Origin: a virus | Strand: one strand, 5' to 3' | Length of the DNA: 48,772 bases | Virus record (IMG/VR): IMGVR_UViG_3300011013_002469 | Location: 1 to 48,772 of that record | Part shown: in pieces, positions 24,805 through 33,281 of the stretch | How positions within the stretch are numbered: the stretch's first letter is position 1 | Layout: each line of letters begins with the position of its first letter | The notes under the pieces: generated by a model | What the model saw: the letters and a program-made list of their open reading frames with translations, nothing else | Database searches by the model: none | What the model was told of the DNA's origin: nothing | Program-made: the position numbers and the translations under genes

Positions 24805-25280
24805 AATTTCTTTAAGTCACCGATGGGGACGTTGTAACAGTCGGCCTTAACCCTAAAGTTATTGTCTCCGTCTATTTGGCCCTTTTTTAAGAAACGAGCG
24901 TCCTCAAAATATTCGTGCTTTTCATAAAAGCCAAGAACCCACGCTCTTCCCCATCGGCCCTTGATATTTTCTATCCTAACAAACGCATACATGTCACAAT
25001 CTTGTTTTATTTGCAGGGAGGCTATAGAGCATTCATAATAACGCTTGGGTTCGCTGGTGCACCTTTTTGTCTTGACATCATATCTGATGCCGTCCTTGAG
25101 TATGTCGTAGTTGTAGGTGTTGGTGACATCACCTTTGATCACCTCGTTAGCGACCTGCTCCCCTAAAAAGCCCGCAATGTTTCCGTCGCCTTTGGTGATC
25201 GAATTGTTGATCTCGCCCATCTCGCGAGCCTTTCTCCAAGCTCGCTTCTTCATCTGTTCTGTGATTTTAATTTCTATCAT
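24801..25280 (-). CDS. Putative PD-(D/E)XK-like nuclease-fold protein
   Basis: 159 residues from the ATG at 25,280. The centre shows GFLGEQVANEVIKG, then YNYDILKDGIRYDVKTKRC, a D-x(n)-D-V-K arrangement consistent with a restriction-endonuclease-like active site (Glu in the helix, Asp, then D-x-K). A strand CDMYAFVRIENI follows, which is also usual in this fold. It could cut host or invading DNA or process replication intermediates. No close family is recognised. It overlaps the upstream small membrane protein gene by 14 bases and the methyltransferase by four. Confidence 0.5.
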   Translation of the reverse strand: MIEIKITEQMKKRAWRKAREMGEINNSITKGDGNIAGFLGEQVANEVIKGDVTNTYNYDILKDGIRYDVKTKRCTSEPKRYYECSIASLQIKQDCDMYAFVRIENIKGRWGRAWVLGFYEKHEYFEDARFLKKGQIDGDNNFRVKADCYNVPIGDLKKL

Positions 25281-25437
25281 TGTTTCTAATTTGTGCACCT
25301 ATAGTCGTCCAAAATGCTACGAATCCCGCCGCCAAAAACCACGGCCACGCAGGATTGGACAGATAGGCCAATCCAGCACCCGAGGAAAGTGTTGTTAAAG
25401 AGATAAGATTACCCATCATATATTCATTCTTCATCAT
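25267..25437 (-). CDS. Small membrane protein
   Basis: 56 residues from the ATG at 25,437, which follows GGAGACCAG. Two hydrophobic segments are visible: LISLTTLSSGAGLAYL and PWPWFLAAGFVAFWTTIGA (the second is clearly membrane-spanning). The short polar C-terminus is IRNNDRN. No family recognised. It sits among nuclease and regulator genes and overlaps both neighbours by 14 bases. It may act at the membrane on the host, for instance in exclusion or lysis timing, but nothing in the sequence proves that. Confidence 0.55.
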   Translation of the reverse strand: MMKNEYMMGNLISLTTLSSGAGLAYLSNPAWPWFLAAGFVAFWTTIGAQIRNNDRN

Positions 25438-25606
25438 CTGGTCTCCGGTTTTTAAGTTTTTTTCCAACATCTTTTCCGAACTGTGTTAGTCGGTATGCAA
25501 AATTTCCATCTTCGTCTATGGCGTGTGCCTCGACTAATCCTTCATCTATTAACTCGTAAAGAGCCTCTTCTACTTCTTCTTTTGTCATTTTATCCGGGTG
25601 CTTCAT
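25424..25606 (-). CDS. Small winged-helix-like protein
   Basis: 60 residues. TKEEVEEALYELIDEGLVEA is a helix pair ending in the 'L...GLve' turn, followed by a beta-wing (NFAYRLTQFGKDV), the shape of a winged helix-turn-helix. It may bind DNA or be a small regulator or replication accessory. It overlaps the end of the Cas4-like gene by 17 bases and the membrane protein gene by 14. Confidence 0.5.
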   Translation of the reverse strand: MKHPDKMTKEEVEEALYELIDEGLVEAHAIDEDGNFAYRLTQFGKDVGKKLKNRRPDDEE

Positions 25607-26612
25607 AGTAGTCTATCTCAAACCCCTCTCGTTTACACTGCTCAACCGTGGCATCATGGCCAAAAGCCTTTAGGTTTTCTTCAACATGTTCACACATAGA
25701 TATGCTGGTATCCGGCCAGTTCTTTTTATAGAAGTCGCAAAGTTTGGTACACTTGAAGCTGGATCTGTTTCTAGAGCACGGCATCGGAAAATCGTTCCGC
25801 TGTATCTGCTTAAATCTTTTTTCCAGCATTCCTAAAAACTTATCCTGATCAGACTTGTCAAAACACATACTAAAAGGGCCGCCGTCTTTTATATAGAAGA
25901 TCGACATAATAGCCTGATCGTAGTTTGGGTACAATTTTGATATAGCATAATTATACAGTAACAATTGCGGATCGTCAAGTAGTTTCTCGTAAGTTTTTTC
26001 TTCTCCCGTAGCCCAGTTCAGTCTTCTACCGGTTTTCCAGTCGATAACCTCGATAGTATTATCCGAAACCTGAGTCACCAAGTCGATTGTGCCTTTTATA
26101 GCTAGTTGACCTTCCATCTTCTTGCCGTCAGCCGTTTTATATTCGTATTTAGCCCAAGGTTCATCAATCGTTATATCAAACTGTGGTTCCGCAGCCACAA
26201 CATCTCGTTTTCTGGGATCGAATTGTCCATCATTGTAGGTCAATGCGGCCTCGGTAGACTCTCTGCAAAACTTGACATCCGCCCCAGTATACTTATGTGT
26301 GCAGTTCTCTGTGTAGTACTCGTAGCTTCTTGTGATAAGCTTGGACACAAAAGTTTTAGTAAATAGGCTGCGAGGAGTAAAGTTAACCTTGCCTATTGCG
26401 TCGTCGTTGATGTAGAGACTCTTTTTATCAGGACTGTCCTGTAGTTTCTTTTTGCACGCGGATAGGCACTCCATAACCTTATGTACTATGGTTCCGAGTT
26501 GAGCCTTTTTTCCAGAGGTTGATTGGTGACCCAAAACATACGTGATGAAATACTGCATCTGACAGTAATCATAGTTATTGTAGGACGAGCTTCTGAGGTA
26601 TGTTACGATCAT
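25590..26612 (-). CDS. Cas4/RecB-like PD-(D/E)XK nuclease with Fe-S-type cysteines
   Basis: 340 residues. The RecB/AddB-type nuclease has GTIVHKVMECL (His), KGTIDLVTQ (Asp), TIEVIDWKTGRR (Glu/Asp and Lys, near residues 192-200), and QLLLYNYAIS (Gln-x3-Tyr). Cys17 in YDYCQMQYF and three or four C-terminal cysteines in PCSRNRSSFKCTKLC and SMCEH fit an iron-sulphur staple as in Cas4 and AddB. Such phage enzymes act as 5'-3' exonucleases in recombination or DNA processing. ATGA overlap with the dNMP kinase upstream. No cas1, cas2 or CRISPR array is nearby. Confidence 0.85.
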   Translation of the reverse strand: MIVTYLRSSSYNNYDYCQMQYFITYVLGHQSTSGKKAQLGTIVHKVMECLSACKKKLQDSPDKKSLYINDDAIGKVNFTPRSLFTKTFVSKLITRSYEYYTENCTHKYTGADVKFCRESTEAALTYNDGQFDPRKRDVVAAEPQFDITIDEPWAKYEYKTADGKKMEGQLAIKGTIDLVTQVSDNTIEVIDWKTGRRLNWATGEEKTYEKLLDDPQLLLYNYAISKLYPNYDQAIMSIFYIKDGGPFSMCFDKSDQDKFLGMLEKRFKQIQRNDFPMPCSRNRSSFKCTKLCDFYKKNWPDTSISMCEHVEENLKAFGHDATVEQCKREGFEIDYYEAPG

Positions 26613-27475
26613 TCTGTATCTTTCTCCTTAATGGTGTGGATACCGCCCACAAGTTTTGGCTCAGGCGGCGTTTGCTCCGGCTCCCACTGTGCCTTGGCTT
26701 CTGTGGCAGTGATTTCTTTTCCTAACCAACCCCACGAATCAAGAAGGCTTATCACCTCTTTGGCAGATTCCTCAATAGTCATTTTCTGATTATCGATTAC
26801 GGCGTCAAAGTTGTCCCATTTGTCCAGAGCTGATTCACTACTGTGTGAATCCTTGTGTGGCGATCTGGCGAGGCGAATAACTTTACCTCCGGCGTTCTGT
26901 ATAGCATCGGCTTCGTTTGGAAAACGGCAATCATCAACGATTGCAACGAGAGGGCCTTCAAATTGGATATCCGCAATGCATCTGTCCACCCAGATGTTTT
27001 CGTACATGGACCTGCATACATCAGTCCCAAAGTACTGTAGAAATTCTCTGGCTGTCATCTTCTTGTTCTTCGATTTCTTGTTTGGGGTGGGAAGGTCTCC
27101 CCATCGTATGTTTGTCAATGTGTTCTTTTCTTCGTCTGTCCCGTAACATTGCTCTGGTCTTAGTCCAAAAAGTCCAGTTGCAATTTCCTTGAGGGGGGAG
27201 GCGAAAGAGTATTTCTTGACAAACGGCCACATGCTATACATGGCCCATTCGGCAAACTCTAGGTCTGTTCTGGAAACGTCAAGAAGGGCGTCACCAACCT
27301 CCTCTTCGCCGCTCTCATTGATAACGTTTGTAGTTACCACTAACTGCCCTTCTCCGGTAATTGCAAAGTTGTCAATAATGCCTTGACATCTCAGTTGGTA
27401 GCCGTGAAGAAAGTTACAGCATGTACTCTTGCCAGACTGCTTACTTCCAGAAAAGGCTAAAATTCTACTGTTCAT
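26609..27475 (-). CDS. Deoxynucleoside monophosphate kinase
   Basis: 288 residues. P-loop AFSGSKQSGKSTCCNFLHG (Walker A at residues 10-18). REFLQYFGTDVCRSMYENIW, then VAIVDDCRFPNEADAIQNAG and GKVIRLARSP form the phage dNMP kinase (T4 gp1-like) signature. It would phosphorylate dNMPs to dNDPs for phage DNA synthesis, in line with RNR and ThyX in this window. An insertion at residues about 35-80 is unlike T4 gp1. It overlaps the primase gene by 11 bases. Confidence 0.85.
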   Translation of the reverse strand: MNSRILAFSGSKQSGKSTCCNFLHGYQLRCQGIIDNFAITGEGQLVVTTNVINESGEEEVGDALLDVSRTDLEFAEWAMYSMWPFVKKYSFASPLKEIATGLFGLRPEQCYGTDEEKNTLTNIRWGDLPTPNKKSKNKKMTAREFLQYFGTDVCRSMYENIWVDRCIADIQFEGPLVAIVDDCRFPNEADAIQNAGGKVIRLARSPHKDSHSSESALDKWDNFDAVIDNQKMTIEESAKEVISLLDSWGWLGKEITATEAKAQWEPEQTPPEPKLVGGIHTIKEKDTE

Positions 27476-28547
27476 GAGTTATTCCTTTCAGTTGGGGAGA
27501 TAGTTCTTCTTTGATTTGTTCCACAGACATATCCCCAACGTCTTTGTGGGAGATTGATGGGCGAAAATAGTTGAATCTCCGGCCACATTTTTTAACAATT
27601 TGTTCAAAAGCCTTGTCGCCTGCTTCGTCTGAGTCGGTAAGAATAATGAGATCAAGTGCACCGCTAGATTCCAGCAACATTAGTTGGTCATCATTAATAC
27701 TAGATCCAAAAATACCAACAGTGTTTTTAAAAGCTGCCTCATGCATCCTCCAAACATCCCCCTGTCCCTCAACGAGAATCGCAGTTTGCGTTCGGAGTAT
27801 CTCATCTTTGGCCACATTTAGTCCGTATAGTATTGACTTTCTGAAGCCACGGCTGTGTAGCCACTTTGGTTTAGAGTGTTCGCTAATTGCTCTTCCCACA
27901 CATCCTATGTAATTATAGCCTTCATCGTAGATTGGGACAACCACTCTTCCCGACATTGGCTGATTTTTTGCCGAACACGTTCCCACATCAAAGCTGTCGA
28001 GGGTTTCTGGTAGGAATCCGCGACCCACGTAATACTCGGCTGGTATCTCTATTTTTGACCTAATTTCTTCTCTTGTTATTATCGGATCAGATCTTTCAAT
28101 CTTCCTGCTAAAAATATCAATTACTTTAAAATTATTTTTGTAATCTGCATCGAGGTTTAAATCTTCAATATCCTTTTCCAAGAAATTGGAACAGAAGGCT
28201 GCCGCCTCGTTCATAGAGATGTTCTTGTCTCTCCTTTGGGACAAGCAACCCCGAACGAAACCAAAGAGGTTGTTTGCAAACTCTTCCTCACAGTGATGTG
28301 TCCAGCAAGACCAATTCCCCTTTTGAGTCATGCCATCCGTAAAGATGCAGCATCCCTCTGGATTATCGCCCCCGTGAACAGGACACGGGAAGGCGAGCCG
28401 ATTGGGATATTCCACGTATTCTATGTCAAAGTAGGCCATCAGTGATGACAACTTAGGGAACATCTCATTACAGATTGCCGAGATCTGATTCTTCGTCAAT
28501 ATCCTCATCGGTTTCAAAGCCTTCTTGTCTATTTCTTCCGTTTTCAT
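27465..28547 (-). CDS. dnaG: DnaG-type DNA primase
   Basis: 360 residues. The zinc-binding N-terminus has FPCPVHGGDN (Cys55, His58) and WSCWTHHCEE (Cys81, Cys86). The catalytic TOPRIM domain has TAILVEGQGDVW near residue 256 and LIILTDSDEAGDKAF near residue 300. RVVVPIYDEGYNYIGCVGRA is the preceding core strand. It makes RNA primers with the helicase encoded just upstream. The first ATG overlaps the helicase gene by 80 bases. In-frame ATGs at 28,508 and 28,463 are alternatives, and the latter would just avoid overlap, so the true start is open. The C-terminal helicase-binding domain is short or missing. Confidence 0.92.
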   Translation of the reverse strand: MKTEEIDKKALKPMRILTKNQISAICNEMFPKLSSLMAYFDIEYVEYPNRLAFPCPVHGGDNPEGCCIFTDGMTQKGNWSCWTHHCEEEFANNLFGFVRGCLSQRRDKNISMNEAAAFCSNFLEKDIEDLNLDADYKNNFKVIDIFSRKIERSDPIITREEIRSKIEIPAEYYVGRGFLPETLDSFDVGTCSAKNQPMSGRVVVPIYDEGYNYIGCVGRAISEHSKPKWLHSRGFRKSILYGLNVAKDEILRTQTAILVEGQGDVWRMHEAAFKNTVGIFGSSINDDQLMLLESSGALDLIILTDSDEAGDKAFEQIVKKCGRRFNYFRPSISHKDVGDMSVEQIKEELSPQLKGITHEQ

Positions 28548-29943
28548 GGATTTCGTTTCTAGTCTCCCCCTCTTCTATGCGTCCAAATCTGCCGTGCATT
28601 TTCATGCAAACGTAGTCACCGTCGTCTAATCCTTCGCCGTGGCGAGCGACAACCGGAACCAACTTCCTGTTTCCATTGTCAACGCCGTCTGTCGCAACCT
28701 CTTCATCCGATTTCATCTTGAAGATAGAAAAGCTTGTGCATAACCAAATAAGCCTATCTGACCCAGAAACCGTGTCCGTAGACTCCCTAGTGATTCCATC
28801 TCTGTTGAGCTGGACGAACGCCAGACACGGAACGTCATACTTTACCATAAAGTTATGAAGCTTCGTAATCTGAAACCCTAATACCTGATATTCTTGCATG
28901 GAAGAGCTGATACCCTCAGACCCCATCAACTTCAAGTAGTCATAAACTATTAAACATTCTTTAGTTTGTCCATCTTCGTCAAAACCAACATGCTGATATA
29001 TCCATTTTCGCATTTGGCTCAGTATGTTTTCAAATGACTCGCCAGCAATACTGATATAGTGATATGGGATGGACTCCAGCTTCTCGGCGGCGGCGAATAC
29101 TTTTTCCTTCTCTATTTCGTTTTCAGAAAAGCGTCCAGTGGCAATCTTGTTTATCTCAACTCCCGAGAGGTTCGCCAAGATGCGATTGTAGTGATCCTCC
29201 TTAGACATCTCGGTGTCCAGCATTAATACCGGAATATCCAGCTCTCCCGAAACATGCATCGCTACGGCGTCACCAAACATAGATTTACCGACCTTTGGTC
29301 TCGCAGCAACAAGATCGACGCATTTTCTTCTCAGGCCGCCACCAATAGCTTGATCAAACCTAGCAAAGCCACTTGGAATACCAACAAAGTCGGATACATT
29401 TTCAGACAGATATTGAACATAATCCTGAACCCCCTCGCCAAGAATCTCGGCCTTTTTCCGAGACGACTGATATATGTCGCCGGTAGCCTCTAGCAAAGGC
29501 TCTTCGATCTTTGCAACGAGATCCATGACATCTTCTTCGCCCGTCACGGAGTTTAATTCGTTCTCGCAAGCCTTCAGTGTCTTTTGGAGATCCCTCGCCA
29601 ATCTGAGTTTTGCTATTTTTGCGGCGTGAGTGCCGATGTTTTCCTTGTGAATAGGAAAATTGAACAGGGATCTAATGAACCCAATTTCCTCTTTGTTGTT
29701 GATTTGGTCATACACGCCCAAATCATTAGCAGACGACAGGATGGATGACAGCTCCACCTGAGTGTTTTCCGCAATAGAGGCATAGATACAGTCAAATATC
29801 AACTGATTCGCGGGATCTGTAAAAGTTCGCGAGCTGATAAAGTCTATTTCGAGATATGCGTCCAGTCCATATTGACAGAGGGCTGCTAGTACAGCTCTCT
29901 CTGCCGCAAGGTCTTCTAGTTTTTTAGTTATCTTTTTAGGCAT
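28468..29943 (-). CDS. dnaB: Replicative DNA helicase, DnaB family
   Basis: 491 residues. The N-terminal domain starts LAAERAVLAALCQYGLDAYL, as in DnaB. The RecA-like motor has GFARFDQAIGGGLRR, the Walker A loop AARPKVGKSMFGDA (residues 213-226), VLMLDTEMSKEDHYNRILAN, Walker B in ECLIVYDYLKLMG, and the H3/H4 region CLAFVQLNRDG. The C-terminal tail is acidic (DEDIDEESDLGNL). It unwinds DNA ahead of the split polymerase. Its start overlaps the zinc-ribbon gene by 16 bases. Confidence 0.95.
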   Translation of the reverse strand: MPKKITKKLEDLAAERAVLAALCQYGLDAYLEIDFISSRTFTDPANQLIFDCIYASIAENTQVELSSILSSANDLGVYDQINNKEEIGFIRSLFNFPIHKENIGTHAAKIAKLRLARDLQKTLKACENELNSVTGEEDVMDLVAKIEEPLLEATGDIYQSSRKKAEILGEGVQDYVQYLSENVSDFVGIPSGFARFDQAIGGGLRRKCVDLVAARPKVGKSMFGDAVAMHVSGELDIPVLMLDTEMSKEDHYNRILANLSGVEINKIATGRFSENEIEKEKVFAAAEKLESIPYHYISIAGESFENILSQMRKWIYQHVGFDEDGQTKECLIVYDYLKLMGSEGISSSMQEYQVLGFQITKLHNFMVKYDVPCLAFVQLNRDGITRESTDTVSGSDRLIWLCTSFSIFKMKSDEEVATDGVDNGNRKLVPVVARHGEGLDDGDYVCMKMHGRFGRIEEGETRNEIHENGRNRQEGFETDEDIDEESDLGNL

Positions 29944-30365
29944 CGGTCACAAATGAAAAATTCTCTATGGTGTTGGGGATGTGTCTTAATAGACTTATTA
30001 CAGCGGGTACATGTTTGCTCAATGTCTTTGTATGGCTCACGCCGTCTTTCCGTTAGATCAACCTCTGGGGTTTTATTTATCTGATCTTTATGTTCGGTTC
30101 CATCGTCCTCAAACTTATTGAACCTCGGCATCTCATTTACGGGGACACCCATAACCTCTCCCTCGGTTTTATTCTTCTGGATCTGTGTAGTGTAATTCCC
30201 CTCCTGCATCAAACGGGAGTGGCTGAGGTTCTCTTTCGGTTTTTCTGGCTCTGGCTCTGGCTCTGGCTCTGGCTTTGTTGAGTCATTCGTCAAAGCTTTA
30301 ATAAGCTCCTGTTTCTGTTCTGGGGAAAGAGACCCCAAGAAGTCTTCTAGATGCTCGGACATCAT
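29928..30365 (-). CDS. Linker and zinc-ribbon protein next to helicase
   Basis: 145 residues. The N-terminus EHLEDFLGSLSPEQKQELIK is helical. A (Pro-Glu)n stretch of about a dozen residues encoded by a hexanucleotide repeat (30,245-30,274) follows, then a disordered middle. The C-terminal 30 residues form a zinc ribbon, CTRCNKSIKTH...FICDRC. The position directly before dnaB suggests a helicase loader or adaptor, but no loader motif is visible. Ribosome site AAAAGGAG lies upstream of the first ATG. Confidence 0.5.
   Translation of the reverse strand: MMSEHLEDFLGSLSPEQKQELIKALTNDSTKPEPEPEPEPEKPKENLSHSRLMQEGNYTTQIQKNKTEGEVMGVPVNEMPRFNKFEDDGTEHKDQINKTPEVDLTERRREPYKDIEQTCTRCNKSIKTHPQHHREFFICDRCLKR
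30245..30274 (-). repeat. Five tandem copies of a 6-base repeat
   Basis: On the plus strand five perfect copies of CTGGCT run from 30,245 to 30,274. In the gene they read Pro-Glu dipeptides. Because six bases keep the frame, slippage would only change linker length in the helicase-adjacent protein. Confidence 0.95.
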
Positions 30366-30367
30366 TG

Positions 30368-30856
30368 CTATCTCCTTTTGGATAGGTTGTTAAGTACTTG
30401 AGCCATGCTTTGTATTCTATCGGCTTTTCCGTCGAGAATCTTCACTCTGGCTTCGGCATGATTTTTGACTTTGAGTATTTGGGAGGCCAGAGGGTTCTCT
30501 TTGATGGCCGAGTAGTATTTCTCCTGCCATTTTGTATATTGAGTGCCGTACTGGTTCATCACTGTAGATATTATATACCAAATACTGGAATCCGCCCACT
30601 CTAAAACTGCATTTTCTTTTGTGCGAAGTGTTTCTATGTATTCGGCGTAGCTGTGTAATTCATATGCATATACAAGACATTCTTCACCAGTAAGCATCTT
30701 AAGCGTGTCGGAGGTCATATTAAGTATTTTTGGTATGTTGCTAGCATTTTCGCCCTTAAGGTTCTTTCTTGGGCCTTTTGGGCTTTTGATGTTATTGCAA
30801 CTGATCCAATCGTCAATAGCCTCTAAAAATTCGTTTAGTTTTTCTTCTCCTGTCAC
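30368..30856 (-). CDS. Unknown helical protein, possible recombination mediator
   Basis: 162 residues, almost entirely helical and charged. LTGEECLVYAYELHSYAEYI and RTKENAVLEWADSSIWYIIS are the longest helices, and the C-terminus ILKVKNHAEARVKILDGKAD is basic. Size, helical content and position near recA and dnaB recall T4 UvsY-type mediators that load recombinase on SSB-coated DNA, but I see no residue-level match I would rely on. The start is a GTG behind AAAGGTATAGG; the gene ends two bases before the zinc-ribbon gene. Confidence 0.4.
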   Translation of the reverse strand: MTGEEKLNEFLEAIDDWISCNNIKSPKGPRKNLKGENASNIPKILNMTSDTLKMLTGEECLVYAYELHSYAEYIETLRTKENAVLEWADSSIWYIISTVMNQYGTQYTKWQEKYYSAIKENPLASQILKVKNHAEARVKILDGKADRIQSMAQVLNNLSKRR

Positions 30857-30859
30857 CGC

Positions 30860-31801
30860 CTATACCTTTCCACATTCATGTTCTATTCGATCCAGAAGTT
30901 CTGGCAAATTTTTTCTCAAAAGGAGGTCGTGGTTGTATTGGATATTCTTTCCATATCGCTGTTCAAATTGGTCGGTTAGCTTGGGTATATCTGCAAACTC
31001 ATACCTGTCTACTAAAATCATAGGCCATATTTTAGAAAAAATACGATTACCATAATTGTTTTGAACAATTGGTACAACGTTCATATATATACACTCCCAT
31101 AGTCTATCTGTATCTATTCCTACTCCATTGGGAACTATGCAGAAGCGGTAAGAACTTAAGAGTGATAAAAACTCTTCAAACGGTAATATTTCATCAGATA
31201 GAAAGTTCTCATCCAAATCCTCTTCGAGTTCTGGGAACCTTTTTGCGAATCGACAATCTATATGAGGGTTATTGGCGGCCCATAGAGCGACATTAGCTCT
31301 ATAATTTATAGTCATAGAGAAGTTAGCGTAACAAAAATGTTCTTTTCTATTTTCTCTAAGATGGGTAAAATCGGCAATCTCTTTTCTGAAAATCCCCAAT
31401 GGCAGCGGGAGGATTCTGTCGTGTATATTTTCGTAAAGGTTGTTTGTATATAACCTTTTACATTTCGCCATTATTGGATCAAGGTCTAAGTTCTGGCTTA
31501 CAGTCGGTCTTCCTATCTTATGTTTTGGCCTGTGGAAAATCTTGGGCTGTAAAGTGTAACAGCCAGCATGTGTAATGACTGTGTCGCAGTTACTCGAATC
31601 ATTTTTTAATTGTTCTTCAAACTGCTTAATGTGATAGACCAGTATTGATGTAGAGGGAAGAAGCCAATGAAACGTAAAGTCGTCGTACACCGATACCGCG
31701 TGTTTCGTGGCACAGGTCGGGCAGGTTTTCCGCAAGTCCTGTACGTAAAACAGCTCGTCGTTAGATTTCTTTTTCATTGAGTATTGCCACTTGGTAGTCA
31801 T
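30860..31801 (-). CDS. Exostosin-family glycosyltransferase in replication block
   Basis: 313 residues, a paralogue of the protein at 2,664-3,497: RILPLPLGIFRKEI, EHFCYANFSMTINYR, FCIVPNGVGIDTDRLWECIY and MNVVPIVQNNYGNR occur in the same order. An extra N-terminal segment has TCPTCATKHAVSVY, a CxxC. Such enzymes transfer a sugar from a nucleotide donor. Placed between an endonuclease and the helicase genes it might glycosylate DNA or a replication protein, or simply be a misplaced glycan gene. The start is the ATG in an ATGA overlap with the endonuclease upstream. Confidence 0.65.
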   Translation of the reverse strand: MTTKWQYSMKKKSNDELFYVQDLRKTCPTCATKHAVSVYDDFTFHWLLPSTSILVYHIKQFEEQLKNDSSNCDTVITHAGCYTLQPKIFHRPKHKIGRPTVSQNLDLDPIMAKCKRLYTNNLYENIHDRILPLPLGIFRKEIADFTHLRENRKEHFCYANFSMTINYRANVALWAANNPHIDCRFAKRFPELEEDLDENFLSDEILPFEEFLSLLSSYRFCIVPNGVGIDTDRLWECIYMNVVPIVQNNYGNRIFSKIWPMILVDRYEFADIPKLTDQFEQRYGKNIQYNHDLLLRKNLPELLDRIEHECGKV

Positions 31802-32202
31802 ATCTTGCTTATCCAGTCTTCTTCCGGTTCGTTGTAGTTAAACTCTACTAATCTTATACCGTTAAGACTACACCACTCTTTCTTGTCCTTGTCTCTCGCC
31901 TTGGCTCTGTAAAAGGAAAGCTTATCATTAAAAAAAAACTTGTTAAACTTAAAGTGTTGCTCTCCATGAACCTCGACAATTAGGTTTCTGTTGGGAATAA
32001 AAAAATCCGCACGCAACGTTCCCCTTCTTGGCCCAGAGCTTGTTCCGGCGAGTGAAACCTCTTCCAATATTCTATCATATGGAAATAGAATGTCAAGGAG
32101 ATCTTTGGCTTTTTCGTGAAGTTTCGATCTTTTTTTCACAGAGGACTCTTTGCTGGACGGGTTCCAGCTATATTCTTTGCCGTCTAAGCCTGTTATTTTC
32201 AC
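31798..32202 (-). CDS. Vsr/DUF559-like PD-(D/E)XK endonuclease
   Basis: 134 residues. The catalytic core GTLRADFFIPNRNLIVEVHG followed by EQHFKFNKFF has D-x(9-12)-E-V-x-G-x-x-H, the pattern of Vsr-like and DUF559 nucleases, then RAKARDKDKKEWCSLNGIRL with the basic helix. It would nick or cut DNA, possibly in recombination or as a homing-type enzyme. The start is a GTG in a GTGA overlap with the recA stop, and its stop overlaps the next gene by ATGA, so it belongs to the recombination operon. Confidence 0.75.
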   Translation of the reverse strand: MKITGLDGKEYSWNPSSKESSVKKRSKLHEKAKDLLDILFPYDRILEEVSLAGTSSGPRRGTLRADFFIPNRNLIVEVHGEQHFKFNKFFFNDKLSFYRAKARDKDKKEWCSLNGIRLVEFNYNEPEEDWISKI

Positions 32203-33281
32203 AACATTTCCCTAATCGAAGACTCAAGAAACTCAATAAGCTTTGGATTTTCAGACAGGAATGCATATAAGTTATCTTGCCCCTGAAATTTAAAAGCTTT
32301 GTTAAAAGCCTCTTCGTCATCTGTATTTAGGTCTGGCTTGATCTCTTTTGCCAAGTCCTTACACCCCTCCATAAATGTGCATGTAAACCAAGCTCCAGAC
32401 TTGTCGATAAGACCCAGATCACAAGACAGCATCAGTATTTCTTGCGTCTTGTCAATACCATAACCATATCTGAGATAGCTTTGCACCTGACCACCCGGTG
32501 CACCCATAGACGAGCAGATGATCTTCCAGTTAATAACCTGTCCTATCCTATCGCCATTAGTGCTTGTCCACGGAGAAACAGCCGAGACCTTCTCTCCTCC
32601 TCCGGCTATCTCCATGCGGGTGTCTGCTTGATACTGGATTTTGTTACCACCATCCGCAAGTTTTGCCTTACCAAAGCCGCCCGTATTGGCGATATAGTGC
32701 GTGATAGCAATAATCAAGCCGTGTTGTCTGGGTAGCAATTGACCAATCTTCTTTGTAAATATAGATAGGATTTTTGGAAGACCCGCTCTTCCGGGGCTGA
32801 AGTCTCCATCCAGTTCTTTTTTTGGCATCAATGAAGAAATCGAGTCAATAATTAAAACAGCACCGTAGTAATCTGGGTGGCTCAACATCTTATACGCCAC
32901 GTCCAGAAAGTCCTCCGCAGGAATAGGCTTGTCTTCAGGTGCCACGATAGTCATCTTCTCGGGGTCTAGATCTCTGACCTCGAAGTTCATATCCTTTAGT
33001 CTGCCTTCCGCATCCAGATAAATGATTGGCCTGCCGTCCTTCTGACAGTTGGCAGCAATTTGCATGGCTGTGGTGGTCTTCCCAGATTTCGGGTCTCCTG
33101 TTAGCGTGAGCCAGCTTCCTTCTCTGATCCCGCCACCCAAAGCGATATCTATTGCAGGACTGACTAAAATGGTCTTGTAATTCTTCTTCTGCTCTAAGAC
33201 CTCGGTGCCGCTGCGAATTATTTCTCCGTAGTCCTTAACAATCTTTTTCAGATATTCAGGAGTCTTCGTTTTTGTTGCCAT
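32199..33281 (-). CDS. recA: RecA recombinase
   Basis: 360 residues. GGGIREGSWLTLTGDPKSGK contains Walker A at residues 62-69. Walker B is AVLIIDSISSLMP (141-153). LIIAITHYIANTGGFGKAKL, followed by DGGNKIQYQADTRMEI, covers loops L2 and the core region, more like phage-type RecA/UvsX than E. coli RecA. The C-terminus is acidic and ends in a short helix. It drives strand exchange during recombination-dependent replication and repair. ATG behind TGAGGAAAC; the gene overlaps the upstream unknown gene by 26 bases. Confidence 0.92.
   Translation of the reverse strand: MATKTKTPEYLKKIVKDYGEIIRSGTEVLEQKKNYKTILVSPAIDIALGGGIREGSWLTLTGDPKSGKTTTAMQIAANCQKDGRPIIYLDAEGRLKDMNFEVRDLDPEKMTIVAPEDKPIPAEDFLDVAYKMLSHPDYYGAVLIIDSISSLMPKKELDGDFSPGRAGLPKILSIFTKKIGQLLPRQHGLIIAITHYIANTGGFGKAKLADGGNKIQYQADTRMEIAGGGEKVSAVSPWTSTNGDRIGQVINWKIICSSMGAPGGQVQSYLRYGYGIDKTQEILMLSCDLGLIDKSGAWFTCTFMEGCKDLAKEIKPDLNTDDEEAFNKAFKFQGQDNLYAFLSENPKLIEFLESSIREML

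Noticed and set aside
25590-26612. CRISPR-Cas locus suggested by the Cas4-like nuclease
   Set aside because: There is no repeat array, cas1 or cas2 in the window. Cas4-like nucleases are common in phages as recombination enzymes.
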